Made by a program: the position numbers and the translations under genes | Shown here: one piece after another, positions 35,442 to 39,155 of the stretch | Layout: the number at the start of each line of letters is the position of its first letter | Position numbering within the stretch: the stretch's first letter is position 1 | The notes under the pieces: model-generated | Told to the model about the DNA's origin: nothing | Database searches by the model: none | Seen by the model: the letters and a program-made list of their open reading frames with translations, nothing else | Source: Verrucomicrobiia bacterium | Lineage (GTDB): Bacteria > Verrucomicrobiota > Verrucomicrobiia > Verrucomicrobiales > DEV007 | NCBI GenBank assembly: GCA_020439945.1 | Contig: JAGRPB010000031.1 | Span: 1-39,155, forward strand | Direction: 5' to 3' | Length of the DNA stretch: 39,155 nt

Positions 35442-35720
35442 ATGAAAAACAATTCAGACTCCAACGTCCTCGTCGCTGACCTCCACACCCTGGCCGATGA
35501 TGCCACAGAACTCGCTCGTCGGGCGCTGGTCGAACCTGCCCAGGAAAAGGCCAACCAAGTGGCGACCACCGTGCGCAAGAAGGCCAAGAAAGGGAAGGCG
35601 GCCCTGAAACGCGACAAACGGAAGGTCGAAAAGGAACTCCGCCGTCACCCTCTCGAAGCGGTCGCCATCGCCTTCGGAGCGGGACTGGTCACCGGCCTCG
35701 TGTTCGGAAAACTTTCCTGA
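35442..35720 (+). CDS. DUF883/ElaB-YqjD-like protein with C-terminal membrane anchor
   Basis: This 92-residue protein has a helical, charged N-terminal region. A strongly basic stretch follows (VRKKAKKGKAALKRDKRKVEKE), then HPLEAVAIAFGAGLVTGLVFG, a glycine-zipper membrane segment at the C-terminus. This plan matches the YqjD/ElaB family of stationary-phase proteins that anchor ribosomes to the membrane in E. coli; the role here is inferred. A strong two-way terminator follows. Confidence 0.8.
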   Translation: MKNNSDSNVLVADLHTLADDATELARRALVEPAQEKANQVATTVRKKAKKGKAALKRDKRKVEKELRRHPLEAVAIAFGAGLVTGLVFGKLS

Positions 35721-35771
35721 GTCAAAACCCCTCCCTCTTCCCCCCAACTCGCACCACTTTCCGTGGTGTTT

Positions 35772-35817
35772 CGCAAAAGCGCCCGGTCCGCCGCTCTGGT
35801 GGGCCGGGCGTTTTGCG
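35772..35817. terminator. Bidirectional intrinsic terminator between DUF883 and yihY-like genes
   Basis: CGCAAAAGCGCCCGG pairs with CCGGGCGTTTTGCG across an 18-nt loop region, giving A and T tracts on both sides of a GC stem. A smaller hairpin CACCA-CTTTCCG-TGGTG lies just upstream at 35752-35768. Confidence 0.88.
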
Positions 35818-35856
35818 ATCAACAGGCTGCTGGGTGAGTTTTCAGTGAAGGCATGG

Positions 35857-36840
35857 TCAGGAGTCATCAGCGGGAGCATTTTTGCGAGAGGCGCCAAGGT
35901 TATCGGCCACGAAAGCGCCTCGGTCACCCATCGGCTGTGGCGGACCTGTGGTGGAATCTTTCCGGGTCTGGAGTTCCAGTTGGGCGTTCAGCCCCCCACC
36001 GATCAGTACCGACGTCGCGGTGAAATAGAACCAGAGAAGCAGAGCGATGACGGCTCCGAGTGAGCCATAGGTCTTGCTGTAGTCCGCGACCCGCGAGAGG
36101 AAGAGCGAGAAAGAGAGGGAGAGGATCAGGATCAGAACCGCACCGAGACAGGCCCCCGCACTGATCCATTGCCAGCGGGCGTCGGCGCGGTTGGGCCCGA
36201 AGCGGTAGAGCACCGAGAGGGCGAAGGTGATCACCACGAACAGCAGGGGCCAGCGCAACAGGTTGATACCGGATTTCACCCAGGATTCATCCACGAAATT
36301 CTTCAGGACCGGCGGTACGACCGCCAGCAAACCAATCAGAATGGCCGTGAATAGAATCGCCCCGGCCGTCAGACCGAGAGCCACGAGCCGTGTCCGGATG
36401 ATGCCCCGATTCTCGGTTTCGCCGTAGACGATGTTCAATCCCTTCATGAAGGCGACCATGCTTTTCGCGCCCCCCCAGATGGCGATGAGGCTGGCGATGA
36501 TCGCCGCGGGACCGGCCACGCGGTTGTCGGTGAAGCGAATCATCTCCCGCTGAATGAGTTCCTTCACCTCGTGAGGCATGGCCGATTCCGCGAAATCCAG
36601 ACTCGTTTCGATCTCGATCGGATCCGAGACCAATCCGTAGATCGAAACCAGGGCCGCCAGGGCAGGAAAGAAGCCGGTAAACGCGAAGTAGGCCACGCCG
36701 GCCGAAATCAGACTCAATTCGTGCGTCTTGATGGATCGCCAGAGCCGGACAGCGACATCGAGCCACCCCGAGCGGGGTATTTCGGACGGCGACGAGGCGT
36801 TTCGACCTCCGGCATTCTGTGAGCGCTCCGGTTCTGTCAT
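35857..36840 (-). CDS. YihY/BrkB family inner-membrane protein
   Basis: A 327-residue member of the YihY/virulence factor BrkB family (once misnamed ribonuclease BN). Six hydrophobic segments. Motifs seen: LISAGVAYFAFTGFFPALAA near the N-terminus, a central WGGAKSMVAFMKGLNIVYGE and a C-terminal YGSLGAVIALLLWFYFTATS then VLIGGGLNAQLE, all family hallmarks. Function unproven; transport of an envelope component has been proposed. The frame extends to 36936 but ATG 36840 gives the usual N-terminus. Confidence 0.9.
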   Translation of the reverse strand: MTEPERSQNAGGRNASSPSEIPRSGWLDVAVRLWRSIKTHELSLISAGVAYFAFTGFFPALAALVSIYGLVSDPIEIETSLDFAESAMPHEVKELIQREMIRFTDNRVAGPAAIIASLIAIWGGAKSMVAFMKGLNIVYGETENRGIIRTRLVALGLTAGAILFTAILIGLLAVVPPVLKNFVDESWVKSGINLLRWPLLFVVITFALSVLYRFGPNRADARWQWISAGACLGAVLILILSLSFSLFLSRVADYSKTYGSLGAVIALLLWFYFTATSVLIGGGLNAQLELQTRKDSTTGPPQPMGDRGAFVADNLGASRKNAPADDS

Positions 36841-36999
36841 AGTGGGTATGATCAAGAAGAATGCCCACCGGCTCTGCCAAGGTGAAAATGCAAGAGGTGC
36901 GCGAGATTTCTTGCAAAGCGCAACGGGAGCCCGCACGCGGCAACCATTGGGAAATTCTGTGACATGTTGAACATCAAATGGTTATCGGATTTTCAAAAA

Positions 37000-37016
37000 T
37001 TGGCGTGGCCCCTGCG
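37000..37016 (+). promoter_or_regulatory. Possible sigma-54-like promoter element
   Basis: TTGGCGTGGCCCCTGCG has GG and GC dinucleotides separated by 10 nt, the -24/-12 spacing of sigma-54 promoters, 36 nt before the lipoprotein ATG. The match to TGGCAC-N5-TTGC is partial and no activator gene is seen nearby. Confidence 0.25.
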
Positions 37017-37051
37017 ATTTCAAGGGTCGACCGAAGACGGTCCTCAACACT

Positions 37052-37249
37052 ATGAAAATCAAAACATCACTTCTTGGAATTCCCTTGGTCGCCCTCACGC
37101 TTCTCACCTTACCCTCCTGTGAGAAATCCGATGGACCGGCCGAGGAGATCGGTAAGGCCGTTGATGACGCGACCGACAGTCGCCCGGCCGAAGGAGTCAA
37201 GGATGCCGTCGAGGATGCCGCCGACGCGGTCAAAGACGGCACCAACTGA
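37052..37249 (+). CDS. Small acidic lipoprotein
   Basis: A 65-residue lipoprotein with lipobox L-P-S-C (cysteine at residue 23). The mature part is a short Asp/Glu/Ala-rich helix with the repeat-like AVDDA..GVKDAVEDAADAVKDG. It resembles a shorter version of the 11-mer lipoprotein at 14612 and lies in a run of stress-type genes. Role unknown. Confidence 0.7.
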   Translation: MKIKTSLLGIPLVALTLLTLPSCEKSDGPAEEIGKAVDDATDSRPAEGVKDAVEDAADAVKDGTN

Positions 37250-37330
37250 ACTCCGGCTCCCGCCGACGTTGTCGGGAGAATACCCAAATTCCAACGACAA
37301 ACCCACAAACCACCAACCATACCCATCCCC

Positions 37331-37516
37331 ATGAACGAACTGAAATTCAAAGGCTCCTGGAACGAGACCAAAGGCAAGCTGAAGCAGAAATACGGACAAC
37401 TCACCGACGATGATCTCGCCTTCGAAAAAGGCAAGGAAGACGAGCTGCTCGGCCGCCTCCAGTCCAAACTCGGAGAGACCAAGGACGATCTGCGGAAGCT
37501 CATTGCCGATCTCTGA
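37331..37516 (+). CDS. CsbD family stress protein
   Basis: A 61-residue protein with the CsbD pattern: [20 protein letters not shown] followed by [20 protein letters not shown] and a charged helix. CsbD-like proteins are small, abundant, and induced by general stress in Bacillus and others; the molecular function is unknown. It follows the small lipoprotein by 81 bp and has its own terminator. Confidence 0.92.
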   Translation: MNELKFKGSWNETKGKLKQKYGQLTDDDLAFEKGKEDELLGRLQSKLGETKDDLRKLIADL

Positions 37517-37552
37517 GTTGGATTCTCCAACCACCCATTCCCCCCTGCAAAA

Positions 37553-37595
37553 GCGGCCGGGGCCGGGTCTTCCCTGGCTTCGGCCGCGTTCTTTT
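37553..37595 (+). terminator. Intrinsic terminator after csbD-like gene
   Basis: GCGGCCG (37553-37559) pairs with CGGCCGC (37581-37587), with extra pairing inside, followed by GTTCTTTT. Confidence 0.75.
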
Positions 37596-37659
37596 CAGGC
37601 GCGGAAGACGGCTTTCGCGCCATTTGAGAAGCTTCGCGGAACGTGCTTCGGTGGCGGAC

Positions 37660-38943
37660 ATGAAATTCCCGGCGCATCTGGTTTCCACTCTCGTCTTCTC
37701 AGCGTGCCTTGCCACCTCGGCGCGTGCTTCCTGGCCCGAGTTTCGCGGTCCCAACCGCGATGGCACGGTCGAGGGTTCCGAGCTTCCCACCACGTGGAGT
37801 GAAGAAAACAACGTCGCCTGGAAAATCCAGATTCACGGTCACGGCTGGTCGACGCCGGCCATTCTCGACGGCAAGGCCTGGCTGACCACCGCCACCGAGG
37901 ACGGCCGCCACCTGTCGGTGCTCTGTGTGAATACCGCGAGCGGCAAGGTCCTGCTCGATCGCGTCCTCGTGACCTGTGACAATCCCGAGCCGCTGGCGAA
38001 TCCGATCAATACCTACGCCTCTTCCTCTCCGGCCATCGAAGAGGGCCGCGTCTACCTTCACTTCGGCAGCTACGGCACCTTCTGCCTCGACACCGACACC
38101 TTCGAAGTTCTCTGGCAACGCCGGGATCTCACCACGAGCCATTGGCGCGGCCCCGCATCGTCGGTCGCGCTGTGGAAAGACGAGGTGATCCTGACGCAGG
38201 AGGGCGCCGACCAGCAATATCATGTCGCGCTGGACAAGCAGACCGGCAAAACGCGGTGGCGCCGCGACCGATCCACCGACTACGGCGACGTCGATCCGAA
38301 AACCGGTCGGCCCGCGAACAGCGGCGACATGCGCAAGGCCTTCAGCACCCCGATTTTCATCGAGATCGGCGGCACCACCCAGATGATCAGCTCCGGGGCC
38401 AAGGCCTGCTGGGCCTATGATCCGGAAACGGGAGAGGAACTCTGGAGCGTTCACTACTCCGAGCATTCCGTGTCGTCACGCCCGGTGTACTCCAAGGAAC
38501 TCGGGCTGATCTTTCTCAACACCGGTCTCGGCAAGGCCCAGGTCTGGGCGATCCGGGCGGATGCCGACGCCCGGGGCGAGATCTCCGAAACCCACAAGGT
38601 CTGGGAAATGATCAAGCGCACCCCGAAACGTTCCAGCCCCGTGCTGGTGGGCGACCTGCTCTTCTGGGCCAACGACGGCGTGATCTCCTGCATCGATGCC
38701 AAAACGGGCGAACCGCACTGGCAGGAACGAGCCGGCGGCGAATACAGCGCGTCGCTGATTTCCGATGGGAAAAACGTGTATTTCTTCGACGAAGACGGCC
38801 TCTGCACCATCGCCAAGGCCGCCCCTGATTTCGAGGTCGTGGCCGAGAATCACCTCGCGGAAGGCTGCATGGCTTCGCCGGCGGTGAGCGACGGATCGCT
38901 GTTCATCCGAACGAAGACCCATCTCTATCGGATCGGGAAGTAG
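37660..38943 (+). CDS. Secreted PQQ-like beta-propeller protein
   Basis: A 427-residue protein with a signal peptide (1-23, ends ARAS). The family opening SWPEFRGPNRDGTVEGSELP then TTWSEENNVAWK is present. Repeats of the PQQ type follow: HVALDKQTGKTRWRRD, AYDPETGEELWSVHY and ISCIDAKTGEPHWQER. The motif WPxFRGPxxxG is typical of Verrucomicrobiota and Planctomycetota outer-membrane or secreted propellers, which mostly lack the PQQ cofactor contacts. Role unknown, possibly a scaffold. ATG 37660 begins the signal peptide. Confidence 0.92.
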   Translation: MKFPAHLVSTLVFSACLATSARASWPEFRGPNRDGTVEGSELPTTWSEENNVAWKIQIHGHGWSTPAILDGKAWLTTATEDGRHLSVLCVNTASGKVLLDRVLVTCDNPEPLANPINTYASSSPAIEEGRVYLHFGSYGTFCLDTDTFEVLWQRRDLTTSHWRGPASSVALWKDEVILTQEGADQQYHVALDKQTGKTRWRRDRSTDYGDVDPKTGRPANSGDMRKAFSTPIFIEIGGTTQMISSGAKACWAYDPETGEELWSVHYSEHSVSSRPVYSKELGLIFLNTGLGKAQVWAIRADADARGEISETHKVWEMIKRTPKRSSPVLVGDLLFWANDGVISCIDAKTGEPHWQERAGGEYSASLISDGKNVYFFDEDGLCTIAKAAPDFEVVAENHLAEGCMASPAVSDGSLFIRTKTHLYRIGK

Positions 38944-38953
38944 GACTCGTCTC

Positions 38954-39155
38954 CTACACGAAAAAGCCCACGATCTCCCGGACCGATTCGACCAGCCGGG
39001 TGCTGAAGGTCGTGGCGTTGGCGTACCACGTTACTGCGAAGGTCTTCCACGCCACTACCGGCGACGCAACGATCAGGAGGCTGACGATGATCAGCATGTT
39101 GACCAGGGCGATCAGTGAGAACGAGAAGAGCCGGCCGTTGTGATCGAGATCGGGC
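38954..39155 (-). CDS. C-terminal end of a membrane protein, cut by window edge
   Basis: On the minus strand a frame runs from the window edge to TAG at 38954-38956, encoding 66 residues that begin PDLDHNGRLFSFSLIALVN. It contains one clear membrane helix (FSLIALVNMLIIVSLLIV) and ends with VESVREIVGFFV. It is convergent with the PQQ-repeat gene, 10 bp away. Too little is present to name a family. Confidence 0.6.
   Translation of the reverse strand, partial: PDLDHNGRLFSFSLIALVNMLIIVSLLIVASPVVAWKTFAVTWYANATTFSTRLVESVREIVGFFV

Overview
The window is GC-rich, gene-dense bacterial DNA. I infer Verrucomicrobiota, or a close PVC relative. The evidence is two tandem pairs of DUF1592/DUF1588-type cytochrome c proteins with DUF1552 proteins, a DUF6807 protein, a secreted Tat-type sugar isomerase/epimerase, an arylsulfatase, a PQQ-type beta-propeller protein and an FAD-dependent oxidoreductase with a Tat-like signal, together with many palindromic intergenic repeats. 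No rRNA, tRNA, prophage, CRISPR array or plasmid gene was seen.

Layout: 1-1761 holds a truncated nitroreductase, a DUF456 membrane protein, the RNase P RNA gene (missed by protein-only annotation) and a possible 40-residue membrane protein. 1952-5046 is a reduced Tol cluster (TolQ-like, TolA-like, TolB) with no TolR or Pal. 5097-8308 carries a small membrane protein and leuS; leuS appears to carry a small palindromic insertion in frame. 8313-9136 is a REP-associated tyrosine transposase (RAYT) boxed between two near-identical REPINs. 9137-11157 is a minus-strand run (DUF6807, membrane protein, DUF1802). 11286-13284 encodes a sugar isomerase/epimerase and an AEC transporter, followed by a heptamer microsatellite. 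13468-14929 encodes an orphan PstS lipoprotein and an 11-mer-repeat lipoprotein. 15055-17196 is leuCD, with a probable leader ORF and an intrinsic terminator inside its leader. 18116-22314 is a small surface-polysaccharide island: glycosyltransferase, polymerase, sulfotransferase and Wzz-like chain-length protein. 22614-30150 holds the two DUF1592/DUF1552 modules. 30182-35198 on the minus strand holds AlkB, sulfatase, FAD oxidoreductase and a serine hydrolase. 35442-37516 is a group of small envelope/stress-type genes (DUF883, YihY, lipoprotein, CsbD). 37660-38943 is a PQQ-repeat protein, and a truncated membrane protein ends the window.

How it works together: most of the content is envelope and periplasm biology (Tol, lipoproteins, polysaccharide export, exported cytochromes and hydrolases) with some housekeeping (leuS, leuCD, rnpB). 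The intergenic spaces are occupied by at least six different REP/REPIN-like palindrome families. Several of them touch stop codons or lengthen reading frames, so start sites had to be corrected in RAYT, the sulfatase and the polymerase, and the AlkB C-terminus appears to be repeat-derived. The observations most worth a second look are the REPIN-RAYT system with its leuS insertion, the leuC leader ORF with embedded terminator, and the tandem cytochrome/DUF1552 modules.
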